NCBI RefSeq assembly: GCF_018446385.1
Contig: NC_056001.1
Coordinates: 108,230,436 to 108,294,435 of the forward strand
Direction: 5' to 3'
DNA: 64,000 nt
Origin: Zingiber officinale
Taxonomy: Eukaryota; Streptophyta; Magnoliopsida; Zingiberales; Zingiberaceae
The translations under genes were made by a program, and so were the position numbers. The notes beneath the pieces are model-generated. The model was not told the origin of the DNA. It saw only the letters and a program-made list of their open reading frames with translations, and made no database searches. Below, in pieces: positions 45,916 to 56,346 of this stretch (positions are counted from its first letter, which is position 1; each line of letters begins with the position of its first letter).

Positions 45916-47226
45916 CTTCCTCTGAAAAATTGCTGGGACATTTTTTTAATCCGAATGGCATAACAAACCATTTATATAGTCCGTCCGGGACCTAGAAGGT
46001 GGTCCATTCTATTGACTCAAGGTGAATGGCGACTTGATGAAATCCTGATTTTAAATCAAACTTTGAATAAATATTACAGCTGCTTACCTTTTTAAGGATA
46101 CTATTGATGTCAGGTAAGCTATATTGATCCTTGTTGGTGATATCATTCAGACGTCTGTAGTTAAACACCATTCGTTCTTTACCTTTAACTTCTTGCCCTA
46201 TTTTTGGATCAATAGTCGTTCCGGAATTAATAATAATCGCCGTGGTTCGATGTCTACTTTTGCTTGGCCTTATATAACTCCGATGTCCAGCAGCGCCTTG
46301 ACATGCTTAGAAAATGATTATTTCATTTGAGGAGTAAGGTGCTTTAATGGTCTATCTTCAATCGTAAAATCTGGATTTTTAATGTCCAATTGGCATACCA
46401 CCTGGTTTTTACCCCAATGTTTTAAGGGGCCTTCACCAATATATCCTTGAGCTTGAAGTTCTGATAGAATACCTGTAAATTTGTCTTTAAAATACTTTTG
46501 TGTTTCTCCCGCGAAATAGTATACAAGCTCCTGAATTTGGATATAATCCTCTTCTTCTAATTCTAGTTCTCCAATTGAGGCTACTGCAGATACAAATGGG
46601 AGAGTATTTATTGTTGTTAAATTTTTGTAGAAAGTTATCGTGTTTCCTTCTATTCTGACTCCTCCCTGCATTGCCCTTATGAAGTTGCAACCGAGGATCA
46701 TTTAGATATTTTCCCCTAATTTCATGGGGAATGCATATGTGTAAGGGATCCTGAAAATGTTTTCCCCAATTATCATTCTTCCTCCTTTCAGCTTTTCCCT
46801 TACCGTAGTTTTTAAAGTAATCCCACTAAAATGTACAAGAAATTGATTTTCTTCAAGTGCTGTGCTCGGGACTGAATTCTAGTCTATGCGACACGTCGAC
46901 GCTCCTGTGTCTAATATAGCATTTACTTGAAAAGGAGGGTTATTCAGGATCTCTAATCCAACCTTTAAATTATACAACATGTTCTTAGCTTTTCTTGAGG
47001 GAGTTACCTCGAGGGATGACAGTGCGAGGATCTTTTGAGTTTCATCAATAAGGAGCATATTTATTTCTTCATTATCTTCTATTTGCTTCCCCTTTTGATA
47101 AGCCAAGCCTTCCTTTAATTTTTGGATTTCCTTTCTTGAATCCTCTTTCTCAAATATCATTCTGTCCAGATTCATGGTTTCTTCTTCAATTCTTTTGTAC
47201 TTGTGCTCCCACTCCTTACTTTTCAT
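45916..47226 (-). pseudogene. EPRV right arm: protease and N-terminal RT region
   Basis: From 47226 the frame has a coiled coil and then an aspartic-protease motif LDTGAST near 46905. A stop occurs near 46879 and the block 46701-46318 ('ILGCNFIRAMQGGVRIEG', 'GYIGEGPLKHWGKN') follows in another frame. RT motifs ('YSLPDINSI'-like, 'KFDLKSGFHQVAIH') lie at about 46130-45990 after further breaks. The protease would cut the ORF3 polyprotein in an intact virus. Confidence 0.87.
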
Positions 47227-49300
47227 GCTTGAGTTTTAAATTTTCTTCAGCCAGCTGTATTGCCTACTCCCGGATTTGTTTTTCTTCATTATCTTTGACT
47301 TGCTGGGTTTCCAATTCTGCTTGAAGTCTTTTGATTTCTGCTTCACAAAAAGTAATATAATCTTGTTGTTCTTTAAGCAAATCTTTGGGATTGTAGCTTA
47401 TGGGTGTAGTTTGTGCCACGGGAGTGCGTTTGTCAAAATAGTAAATGCTGCACATTCCACAAACCGTTATTTTGCATATCGAACAGTGCCTTCTTTGTGT
47501 TTCCCTTTTGCAACATTGGCAAGTGGAGTAATCCCCAGGGACTTCTTCATTAATTTCCCATAAATGTTTGCATTCAAACTGATTTTGGGATACTTGTGCT
47601 CTGTACCCCGAGCTAGGTCCAATCCACCATGATCTTCCTTCCTCTCGCAGCATAAATATAATTTCCATTAGTTTTGTATTCATGTTATATTGTAATTCTT
47701 CCATACCTTCTCCTTTAGAAATGTTGTAGATGGCATCGCTTTGTTCTTCTACTGATACTATCTCACAGTCTTCAGGGAGGTTGAGTTGCTCAAACATTGC
47801 AACCCTTTTAACATTCCTTTTTTTCATTAGGACAGGCTCTAGCAAAATGCCCTTCTTCTCCACAAAGAAAGCATTTGCATTTCTTGTTTCTTACGAGGTG
47901 CTTCTTTTTCTCTATCTTGGCATGTGATGAATGTGGCTTTCCTTTATAGGTCCTGGACTTTTGTACACCATATTTCTTTTCAGGTGCCTTATAATATCCT
48001 GGGCCCTTTTAAATGTTGCATTCATTTTCCAGATATCTGTAAACAAATAAGATTTTTGGAATAACCCCTATAGTGTTTCCTTGATACTTACTTTCAAAGG
48101 CAGTTTTGATTCTTCTTCTCAAATCACCAGGCATTTTTGCCAAAAGTTTTTCAGATAATTCTGGACTTGTAAATAATCGCCCTGTCTTTGATGTCAGTTG
48201 TCAGTAATCATTTAGAAATTGAAGAATATCCCTTAAGTTGTTATAGGACAAATGCTCCAAATCTTTGTATGCTTCTTCTTGGACAACTGTGGATTCCTGG
48301 TATGGGTCTTCAAGCATAAAAATTGTTCTAATTTGAGAAAGTATATTCTGAGTTCCCACAGATCCATCAGCGTTATTTAATAATTCCTGGTATTCATTTG
48401 GGTAAGACATTCTCCATTGAATCCAGGCCAACTTTTCTACCTCTCCTAATAGGTTTTCTATAAATTCAGCCTTACTAGTTAAACTAGATTTTTTGTAATT
48501 GATTCCCATCTCATAAAGATTTCATCAAACCTTCCGAGTTCAGTGGAAATTAAAAACATTGCACCTGTTTGGTGGAAGGCTAAGGGTAGGTTCCACTGCT
48601 CAGAATAGTCTTTCGATTTAAATTTTCCATTCCCTCTATATCCTTCAAAATCTGGTCTTTGTTCATAGCCTGCCCCTATTTTTACCGCCGGGGGATAATT
48701 GGGCGGTCCCATGGTTGTATCTTCTCGGGGTCGATATGGTGAAATGGCTGAAGAGGAGTATACTTGTTCTGAGAGTCTTGCTAATTGCGGATACTCTAGC
48801 TCCCAGTTTTCCTCCAATTCCTGACCAGCCACTATTTTTGAGGTTATTTTTGTAGGGTATGGTAGTTCCTTTTCTCCGCCACCTTCAATTGCGCTAGAGA
48901 AATAAGAATTCAAGGAGTCCTGGATATCTTCTGCATCAGAATTGGAAGTATCCTCAAGAAAGGTTGCTAAAAACTCATCATCCGTTGTCATAGGGTATCC
49001 TATGGACCGGTGTACAGAGGGCTCTGGCCTTGTATCACCTGCATAGGCACCAGATGACGAAGGATAATGACTAGTAACCTCAGGGGGTAGAGAAGTCTGA
49101 TAATATCATCGGGTGGATGATTAATAGTGTTTTCCGATGAAGGACATGGATTATCATCCCATGAGGGGGTTGGTAATTCCAAGTCAGGAATTGCATAATT
49201 AACATAGTAGTCAAATTTTCCACTTGGTTCTCCCAAAGTGTCCCATCGCCCTGGCTTCCTTGGTTTAGTAGAGCGCTTGTGGGATAGAGCTAATTACTTT
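47227..49300 (-). pseudogene. EPRV right arm: coat-protein region of ORF3
   Basis: The blocks 49236-49000, 48991-48479, 48509-48201 and 47863-47264 are in different frames. The first has 'SGKFDYYVNYAIPDL' and 'PSSENTINHPPDDI', typical of the badnaviral segment just before the coat protein. The next holds the coat N-terminus ('DYSEQWNLP', 'GRFDEIFMRWE'). A zinc knuckle is at about 47880-47840, just upstream of a 7-A run that shifts frame (the left arm has 6 A). A Cys-rich cluster lies near 47530-47450. A 24-bp deletion near 48482 is private to this arm. Confidence 0.88.
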
Positions 49301-49309
49301 TGACTTTAG

Positions 49310-50765
49310 CTATGTGGTTGTCAGTTGTTGTTGTAACCGCTCTATGTGGTTTTCTGATGTTGATCCAAAGGCGTTAGCATCTCGTACTATATTATCTAAA
49401 CTTTCTACTTCATATACTTCTGGTGTGGAAATATTTTCCAAAATAATTTGTGCGATGCATTCATGCTTCTGCAGAAAGATGTGTTGGTTAGTGGTATTGA
49501 ATGCTAAAATTTTTACTTCACCTCGAAAATCAGAATCCACTATGTCGACTCCAATTAATATTCCTCTTTTTAGTGCTGCTTCTGATCGTGCGGCAATCCT
49601 AGCACAAGTCCCATCAGGTACTTTAATGCTGAGCCCTGTTGTTAATAATGCCCTGCTATTTGCAGGTACATCCTGAGCCCTGTTGATTGGTAAATCATAG
49701 CCAGCGGCTCCTGAAGTTGTCTTTCTGGGTAAGGGGTATAATCTTCTCACGAGGAGCCTTATTTCTTCAATTAAGATTGCTATTGTATGCAGTCTCAATT
49801 CTTCTTCATCACTTGGAGCTTCGTCATCATTTCTGTTGTAGATTGCTTCACGTGTTGATGGGGTTGCTTGATAATTTGAGAAGCTGATTGAGAGCCTTCC
49901 ATCTATCAAGTTGTTACTTGATACCTCTCTGGGTTGTAAGGGAATAATTGTATTTGTTGGGCACACCACCCAATTCAGTCCTTGCAGTTGCCTGGTAGTA
50001 TATCGCCGTCCTGGTAAAGCAATTACTCCATGACTTGTTAGATAATCAACAACACCGTTTACCTCATAGGCGAAGGCAACATTTGGTGTACTTGAAAGCC
50101 TTCCGATTAGTCCCCTGATAACAAGAAAATTTGCTTCGCCATTTTGCCATGTCTCATAGCCCCTGGTTGCTATGGATAATTGGATATTTCTAAAGAAATC
50201 CCCAATTGTCATCATAATATCCGGAATTACATAAATAAGTTGACTTCCTTTGGATAGATCTACTTCCATAGTTGCTATTATTGATCTATCATCCTGCCAT
50301 CGATTATCCCTGAACAGGACTAGGGCCAAAGTTCCTTCTTCCCGTCGGTGAAGAATTTGAAGTCGTACCTGAAGAACGTCTATGTGGATGTATTGCATCC
50401 TGCTCCTTTGTAACTGACTAAAGCTTGTTTCTTGAATAAACGTGCGATCTATTTGGTGGTTGTCGGTACATAAAATTGCCTCTTCCGATCGGTGCAAGTA
50501 AACACGATGTTTGGCATCATCTCTTCGGGAGTGATATAGCACTTCAGCTGGGGTTATTGCCGCCCTCTCTCGCATGGACAACCTCAGTTGCTCCTGGGGA
50601 TCTAGCTGTTGTTCCAGCGTGTGCTGGGGGTCTTCTAATTATTCGTTGCCCCATTCGTCGGGATGCTTGTTGTAGGTTGTAAAGACGCCTTTGATTGTGC
50701 CGGTATTCCCGTATTTGATCCTCTACCAGAGGTGTAGCCGGTACTTCTTGAGATCTGGTTGTCAT
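49310..50765 (-). pseudogene. EPRV right arm: ORF3 N-terminus, movement protein and dUTPase
   Basis: ORF3 starts at 50765 ('DQIREYRHNQRRLYNLQQA'). A 1-nt frameshift near 50640 moves the reading into a 423-codon block (50581-49310). Its first ~230 residues are a badnaviral movement protein ('ITPAEVLYHSRRDDAKHRVYL', 'ALPGRRYTTRQLQGLNWV'), which opens plasmodesmata. Residues about 285-400 are a trimeric dUTPase with all five motifs recognisable: 'SGAAGYDLP', 'ARIAARSEAALKRG', 'GVDIVDSDFRGE', 'KHECIAQIIL' and 'FGSTSEN'. Motif 2 has RSEAA where many enzymes have RSGLA. A dUTPase between movement and coat protein is known in only some badnavirus-like genomes. Confidence 0.9.
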
Positions 50766-50784
50766 TTTCCAACTTCTCCTTTTC

Positions 50785-51156
50785 TTACCGGAGGATTTTA
50801 AGGGGGTCTTTAAACACCAAAAGCCTTCCTTTTGGTTCCTTAGGTCGCTCTCCTGGACCCAAAGATAAATTGGAAAGTTTTTTAATTAAATCATCAGGTA
50901 GAATAGGTGTACCTCCCTCCCTTCTTTGATAATCAAGAATGCTTTTTAAATCATCACGGATTTCTTGTATGTCTTTCGCGATTTGCATTAGTAGTTGAAG
51001 TTGAAGATTGTTTTGCTTGTTTTTTGCTGTTCCGTTGGCGATAGTATTTGAATAATCACTTGGCCTTATAAATCCTAGCGCAGGAGGTTCCAGAGATTCA
51101 ACAGCTCCGATGGCTTCCTTGTAAGAGTTTGTATTTTTGGACAGCGTATAGCTCAT
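50785..51156 (-). CDS. EPRV P2 (virion-associated protein), 123 aa
   Basis: Starts at 51156, and its ATG overlaps the TGA of P1 as ATGA, the usual badnavirus arrangement. The frame is intact and ends 19 bp before the ORF3 start. The centre is a heptad-rich coiled coil ('LMQIAKDIQEIRDDLKSIL') and the C-terminus is basic and Pro-rich ('GERPKEPKGRLLVFKD'), as in badnaviral P2 proteins that bind virions and nucleic acid. Unlike most of the copy it has no break. It lies on the strand opposite to the host gene and has no evident promoter. Confidence 0.85.
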   Translation of the reverse strand: MSYTLSKNTNSYKEAIGAVESLEPPALGFIRPSDYSNTIANGTAKNKQNNLQLQLLMQIAKDIQEIRDDLKSILDYQRREGGTPILPDDLIKKLSNLSLGPGERPKEPKGRLLVFKDPLKILR

Positions 51157-51584
51157 CCAAAAATTTGCTTCTCAATTTTTGCCAATAATTGCTCTACCCG
51201 GTGCAGCTTTTTATCCAAGTTTGCTGATAATTTAAGAGTCTTTTCCTCAGCAAGCTTTGATTGCTGTGAAATCTCAATAATTAGAGCCCTGACCCCTTGT
51301 TGAGTAAGAGGTCTGTTATCAGCCTGCAAAATGGTTAGAGCTTGTATCGCCTTCTTAAGTTTTTGTAGTTCTTTTTCAAGGACTTGGTTTTGTTGTTGGA
51401 GGGCTTTGAAATTTTTCAAATGGACTTTACTGGATAAACAGACTTTGTCATATAATACGGCAATATTATGAGCTAGTTCCTTGTGGGATGACTTTTCTGT
51501 TTTTGCTAGATCAAGGTATTCTAGGTTTGAGGTACGTGAACTAGTATACCAGTATTGTATTGCTTCCTCCCATTGTTCAGACAT
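51153..51584 (-). CDS. EPRV P1 (badnavirus ORF1 protein), 143 aa
   Basis: Intact frame with the conserved badnaviral P1 (DUF1319) pattern: 'WEEAIQYWYTSS', 'NLEYLDLA', 'ELAHNIAVLYDKVCLSSK' and 'VHLKNFKAL'. A long coiled coil and a basic C-terminus follow. The length is normal for the family. P1 is virion-associated with no enzymatic activity known to me. The 4-bp ATGA overlap with P2 is preserved. Confidence 0.9.
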   Translation of the reverse strand: MSEQWEEAIQYWYTSSRTSNLEYLDLAKTEKSSHKELAHNIAVLYDKVCLSSKVHLKNFKALQQQNQVLEKELQKLKKAIQALTILQADNRPLTQQGVRALIIEISQQSKLAEEKTLKLSANLDKKLHRVEQLLAKIEKQIFG

Positions 51585-51938
51585 CAGAATTGATTATAAA
51601 TGCTGATCGGTTTTCTTTCCCAAAAAGAGTTTTCACCTCACCTTTTTAGTGGTTTTGTTAGGGACCTATCCTTCTACCACCTTACGTCTATTGGTGTTAG
51701 TTTCCCTCTTTAGGAATTACTTGCTCCCGAAAATTTATTTTCAAAACCTTACCAAATCGGTCTTACTAAGGTCTTATTAGGTCCAGCCTCTTTGCCTTAG
51801 GTAAGCGGTCTTTGTTTGAAAGGGCTTATTAGGTCCAACCTCTATGCCTTCCTATAAGTTTTAGTCTGATCTAATGGAAGTACTTTTAACAAATTGGTAC
51901 CTATGAACACGATCTCTTCCCTGGAATACCTTGAGGAT
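51585..51938 (-). other. EPRV leader / intergenic region, truncated
   Basis: Non-coding sequence upstream of P1 up to the host junction. It contains a duplicated ~27-bp word ('cttattaggtcca', 'cctctatgcctt') at about 51770 and 51827. The tRNA-Met primer site expected in a full leader is not seen, so part of the viral intergenic region is missing. Confidence 0.6.
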
Positions 51939-53102
51939 TTTAATTAGCCATTCCTAAACGTACACCAAAGGCAGTGTATGATGGTCTTGTTACTCGGGTG
52001 TAGTTCTGTACTGTTTTACATGCAGTTCTCAACTGATTAGATTCGCTTACTACTTTATGCCATGGGCTAACAAGAATCATTATATATTCCTTTTTTTGTC
52101 AGTCGATGACTTACACCAGAATTTAACTCTGTTTTGCTTTCATTGTTGATGCAATGTTTGGATTCTCATTCTCTTTGGACACCCACACTAGTTTATATTT
52201 GAAGATAAGTGGAGAAAAGTCAAAATCATGATGTGGGAGGCATTTTTCACTTTTATTTCCATATTGACATTAGAGCTTGGCATGTTTTCCATTCCACTAG
52301 GGACAAGTCACTGATGTGTAACAAACAAATGTACCTATGATACTTCAACATCATGCGGCAATTTGGCATGGCCAAAGCACAAAGCCTCTGAATGAGATCA
52401 TCAAAAGGTGGCCTTGGATGACCTATGTAGACAATGAGCTAGTGTTAGCATCTGAAACAGAGTAGTTTACCATAACAAACTCATGTATCTATTAATTTCA
52501 TGCAGTAGATAATTGCATAAAAATTCAGTCAAGAAGATCTTGGTCACAGAAATGCGATTTGAGTGTGACGAAGGCACTACCATATATATAGATGCCAACT
52601 AACACCAACAAAGGTTCATTTTTCATTAAGGTGTGCCAGCTGTGCAACTGAGAGATCACCTCCAGTTGTTTCAATTGATATTCCTTCCGGTTGGCATGTC
52701 GAGGAAGGTGACATCACCAGCGAAGGCCGTGAACCAGACATGCTGGTCACTCGCTTAGAATTTCAGTTGTTTTATGCATAATAGTATGTGATGGTGAAAT
52801 GCATATGAATGGGTCTGATATCAAAGATTTTAATTTGCATCTGAATTAATTGTTTTTACCTAGGTTTCATCAACTGCACATAAGCTATGTGCCAAAAAGT
52901 TCGATGGCCCTCATCACTTTCTTGGTGGTAGATTTGTTCCCCCATCCATTAATGAGAATACAAACTCAATCTTCCCCAATACCTTGGCACCTCAATGTCT
53001 AAGAATTGGGAAACCATCATCTATTGACATCGCATACTTAGAGAGAACTATACATCTCCTGAGCTTCTCGAGGACCAATTGCTATCTGATCCCATAGAAC
53101 AG
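51939..53102 (+). pseudogene. PPOX-type gene, middle exons after the viral insertion
   Basis: Coding resumes at about 51939 with 'PKRTPKAVYDGLVTR', the continuation of exon 3. Further pieces: 'IVDAMFGFSF' (about 52142-52172, then degenerate); 'VVSIDIPSGWHVEEGD' with 'EPDML' (about 52655-52735, donor gtcact); and 52864-53102 ('KLCAKKFDGPHHFLGG', 'RFVPPSINE', then frame-shifted 'RIGKPSSIDIAYL'), ending at donor gtgtgc. These complete the YjeF_N fold and the linker to the oxidase. Small indels in the last exon show decay in addition to the viral break. Confidence 0.85.
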
Positions 53103-53333
53103 GTGTGCATTTTTTGAACTGTGAAGTACAGTTGTTGTAAGATTCCTTTGGTTGGTCATTTCTGTCCATAAATATTGAAAGTCTGCTTACTTTTTTCGGA
53201 GTTGTCATAGATCTTAAATTTATTTGACATGATGAACCAGCAATGTATTGTCTTTCATTGTCTCACTGATATACTACTGTGGCACTGTGAACTAGTTCCA
53301 TAAATGGTTTCATAAATCAGTCACTGCTAGTTT

Positions 53334-54330
53334 TGTTGGTGCAATCAACTTCTAGGATTTCAATGTTTAACAATCTACGTGTGTCTAGTCAAGTTTGACC
53401 GAGGAATAATCTAAACAAGACCAGATGTTCAGAAGTGACTTAAGTGAGAAGTCTAGTGACTAGTAAGGGAAAGCCCAGGTCAAGGATGACAGAATGTCTG
53501 ACAAATGACAAGTCCAAGCAGATCAAGGTGGCCGGATGCTTGGTAAGGAAAAGTCCAGGTAGGTAAGGATGACCGAATGTCTGGCAAGTAATAAGTCTAA
53601 GTAGGTCAAGATGACTAAATGCTTGGCAAAGGGAAAATCCTAAGGGAGTGAACCTTAGGTGATGAGAAGTCTGAGAGAAATGAATTCCAAGTAAGAGATA
53701 AGCTTAGTAGGTCAGGTAGGCTTATAGGATGAGATTTAAGTAAGCCTAGTAGGTCGGGTAGATTTACATGTTTGTGTTTTGTATAACTGTTTTGCAGAAA
53801 CCTGGAGCTAGAAGCAAAACAACGAACAAACAAACGCAATCGGGTTGAACCGGACCCAAACCAATTCGGTTGATCGATCCACCGTTTTGGTAGACCAATT
53901 GGGTTCAGTTGACCGATTTGGGACTGAACTTGGGTTGGTGATGTGGCCTGGTTCAGTTGATCGGAAAAATTTCCAGTTGACCGATGACAACGATGAGATC
54001 ACATGGTTTGGTCCAGATTGTGATGAACTTGATTGTGGAGATTAGGTTTGACCAAGTCTAGTCGACTGAATGAGGCTTATCAGTCTACCAATAAAGGCCT
54101 ATAAAAGAACTTCAAGGACTTCCAGACCAAATTGGCAAAATCTGTTTGTATCTATTTAATATATGCTTTACTTTCCTGTTTGTGATTGTGATACAAACAT
54201 TGTAAGAGGTTTATCCATCTCCGGAAAAGTTCCGGCCTTCGCCTTGGCCTAGGGCTTAGGAACCAAGTAAACCTCATTGTCTTTCTGTTTGTTATTGTTT
54301 AATTCCACTGTAAGTATTTGCCTTATAGAT
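53334..54330. mobile_element. LTR-like repeat in a PPOX intron
   Basis: Starts TGTTGGTGCAATC and carries 'aagtccaggtaggtaaggatgacc'-type words, 'gttgaccgat' repeats and 'gaggtttatccatctcc', like the elements at 23193 and 61936. The right end is eroded and was set by loss of similarity. No open frame of note. A target duplication was not found. Confidence 0.6.
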
Positions 54331-54494
54331 ACAAACTCATGACGAGATGATCGATTATGACCTTGTCTACTTGTAGTCACGAAGGAAAACTATGTACCTT
54401 TGATTGTTTATATTTTGTGGATTTTAGATTTATAACTGGGTAACTCATGTTCTCATATCACAAAAATTATGTCCTCTGAAGTTCTTCTAGGATG

Positions 54495-55040
54495 GTCCTT
54501 CTAAAAGGAGCTGACAAGCATGGTTTTGTGTGGTTAGTTATCTTTAAGTAACTCTTAAGCTTATTGATGACTCAAAATTCAATAGAGTTAATGAAGGCAA
54601 TATTAATACTTCTTGCTACCTACTATAATTATGCTACTCATTTTCTAGTTGCTTATTCAGGTATACCAATTATGGGAGCTGAAACGCCCATGAATTATCT
54701 GAAAATCCTCGTGCTTCACTTCTTTTCTATTGGAATCAGCTTAACCATCAGGTCATTAGTTTGTTAGGCTGTTGTATATGTCTGATCTGCAGGAGTAATA
54801 ATCTTCTTAATATGATTATCATTCATTTTTGGCAGGGTCAGCCTTCTCGATTCATGATCAGTAGGTTCGTCTTCAAATAGGGACGGACCTTAAAATATTT
54901 TCGCAAATGTGATTGCTTTGAAGTTTTCTTGGCCTTTTGTTGTATTTTACAGGCTTCAGTATTGGCTTGGGACAGTAAACGGAAATGAAGTGTGGCATAT
55001 TGAAAGGTTATTCTCCATGACTAGAGGTTGTTCGATTGCC
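54495..55040 (+). pseudogene. PPOX-type gene, 3' exons (pyridoxamine-phosphate oxidase domain)
   Basis: Three remnants: 54495-54533 ('SSRMVLLKGADKHGFVW', the FMN/PLP-binding start of the oxidase); about 54837-54866 ('GQPSR'); and about 54955-55025 ('RLQYWLGTVNGNEVWHIERL', the conserved C-terminal RLxY...W.I.RL). Most of the oxidase barrel between them is not visible. With the earlier exons they show the locus was once a full bifunctional gene in one orientation, and that this copy is now incomplete. Confidence 0.8.
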
Positions 55041-56346
55041 CTCCCTCTAATATCAAAAGAATCAGTCTGTTGTGTCAAGAAAAAGAAAGATCACCGACCA
55101 TAATTCAGTGTTGATCAAATAGGACATAATTCCATCACGTAGAGATGGTAAACGAAACTGCCCCTTAAAAAATGTGGTCCTGTTTATCAAATGGCTTATA
55201 CTTGTTTCTACTAATTACATTGCGTTGCCAATGATGTAAGATACCATCAATTTGCCAGTGATTCTGCTTTTATGGGCACGAATTCTCTAATGCGAGATTT
55301 GTTTGTTAATATAGAGATGAAATGGGAGTTTTAGTGCATAGTAAAATTGTTGTCCTGTAATTCAGATCCTCTGGTCCGTAAATTGTGGACCAGGGGATGG
55401 TCTCTTGTATGAGAACTCTTGATTTGGATGGACTCCACTTTTAAATAGATGGGGTTCATCCAAATCAAGTGTCTAAAAAAATGAATCATTTTCTGATTCA
55501 TAATTTATGGACCAATGGATCCATCCTCCCTGTAATTTTGTGATTATAAATTTGAGTCATGAAAATAATCTCATACAATTCATGATAACAAGGTTGTCAG
55601 CGTAGAGTAATCTTACATCCCTATGGATCCAAATACAACTTGACTGATCCGGTGGGCTTCTCTTCAAACATTTTGCATATGCTCCCCATGTCAAATTCCT
55701 AGCTTTCACCCTTTTTCACTTTACATAAAAATAAAAATAAATAAATCAAAGTGCAAGAACAATTTTATATATAATTTGGCAAAAAGTTAGAGTTGCTCAT
55801 GCTGCTTCTGTTTCATTCATGCATGCATCCGGAACCGAAGCACATTAGATGCTCCTGCCAAACCCATGCTCACAATATGAGCAGCAGTCAACATTCAACA
55901 CAGGAATTTATTCTACTGCATGGCTTTGATCAGTCCTGATGGATGCAAAGAAAGAAAGAAAGAAAGAGAAAAAAAAAAAATCTAAAGCCAAATGCTCTGT
56001 GAGTTCTTCATTTCAACCACCATCCCAACTTGTCTTCTGCATGCTATACCTAACTAATTCTTCCATCGTTGAATAATATTAGTCTTCCTTACCTGCTAAT
56101 TCTTGAAAAAAATTTTTAAATATATGAGAAGATCTAGAGAGAAGCATAATTAAAGAGGAAAGAACCTACAACGTGACAATTGATTTTGACTGCAGACTGG
56201 CAGCGAGGAATCTGAACATTTTTATCTTACTTGTGGTGTTCGAGTTCCTGCGAAAATGCCAAGATTCCAAAAGCAGGCATGCAATTTACTGTCAAGCCAC
56301 TTGTAAAAGATTCTACGCATGGTTTAGAATAGATCGTCGAGTAATT
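55041..56346. other. Intergenic, no gene; one MITE
   Basis: Nothing coding is supported. It contains an inverted-repeat element (55364-55530, listed separately) and a purine run (55950-55981). Confidence 0.5.
55364..55530. mobile_element. Hairpin MITE-like inverted repeat
   Basis: Left 'gatcctctggtccgtaaatt' and 'cttgatttggatgga' pair with right 'tccatccaaatcaag'-like sequence (55449-55470) and 'aatttatggaccaatggatc'. The centre is near 55440. Confidence 0.65.

Larger units (their letters stand above)
41089..51938. mobile_element. Endogenous badnavirus-like pararetrovirus arranged as an inverted repeat
   Basis: The plus-strand arm 41091-44520 pairs with 44549-48857 across a 28-bp spacer (44521-44548). 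The minus arm then continues alone to about 51938 through the 5' end of the viral genome. Viral genes are in badnavirus order: P1, P2, then ORF3 (movement protein, dUTPase, coat protein, protease, RT, RNase H). Both arms carry stops, frameshifts and deletions. Host PPOX coding sequence stops at about 41088 and resumes at about 51939, so the viral DNA went into an exon, probably by end joining with loss of a few host bases. No integrase or LTR is present, as expected for this virus group. By eye, one 275-bp stretch of the arms is about 96% identical. Confidence 0.9.
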
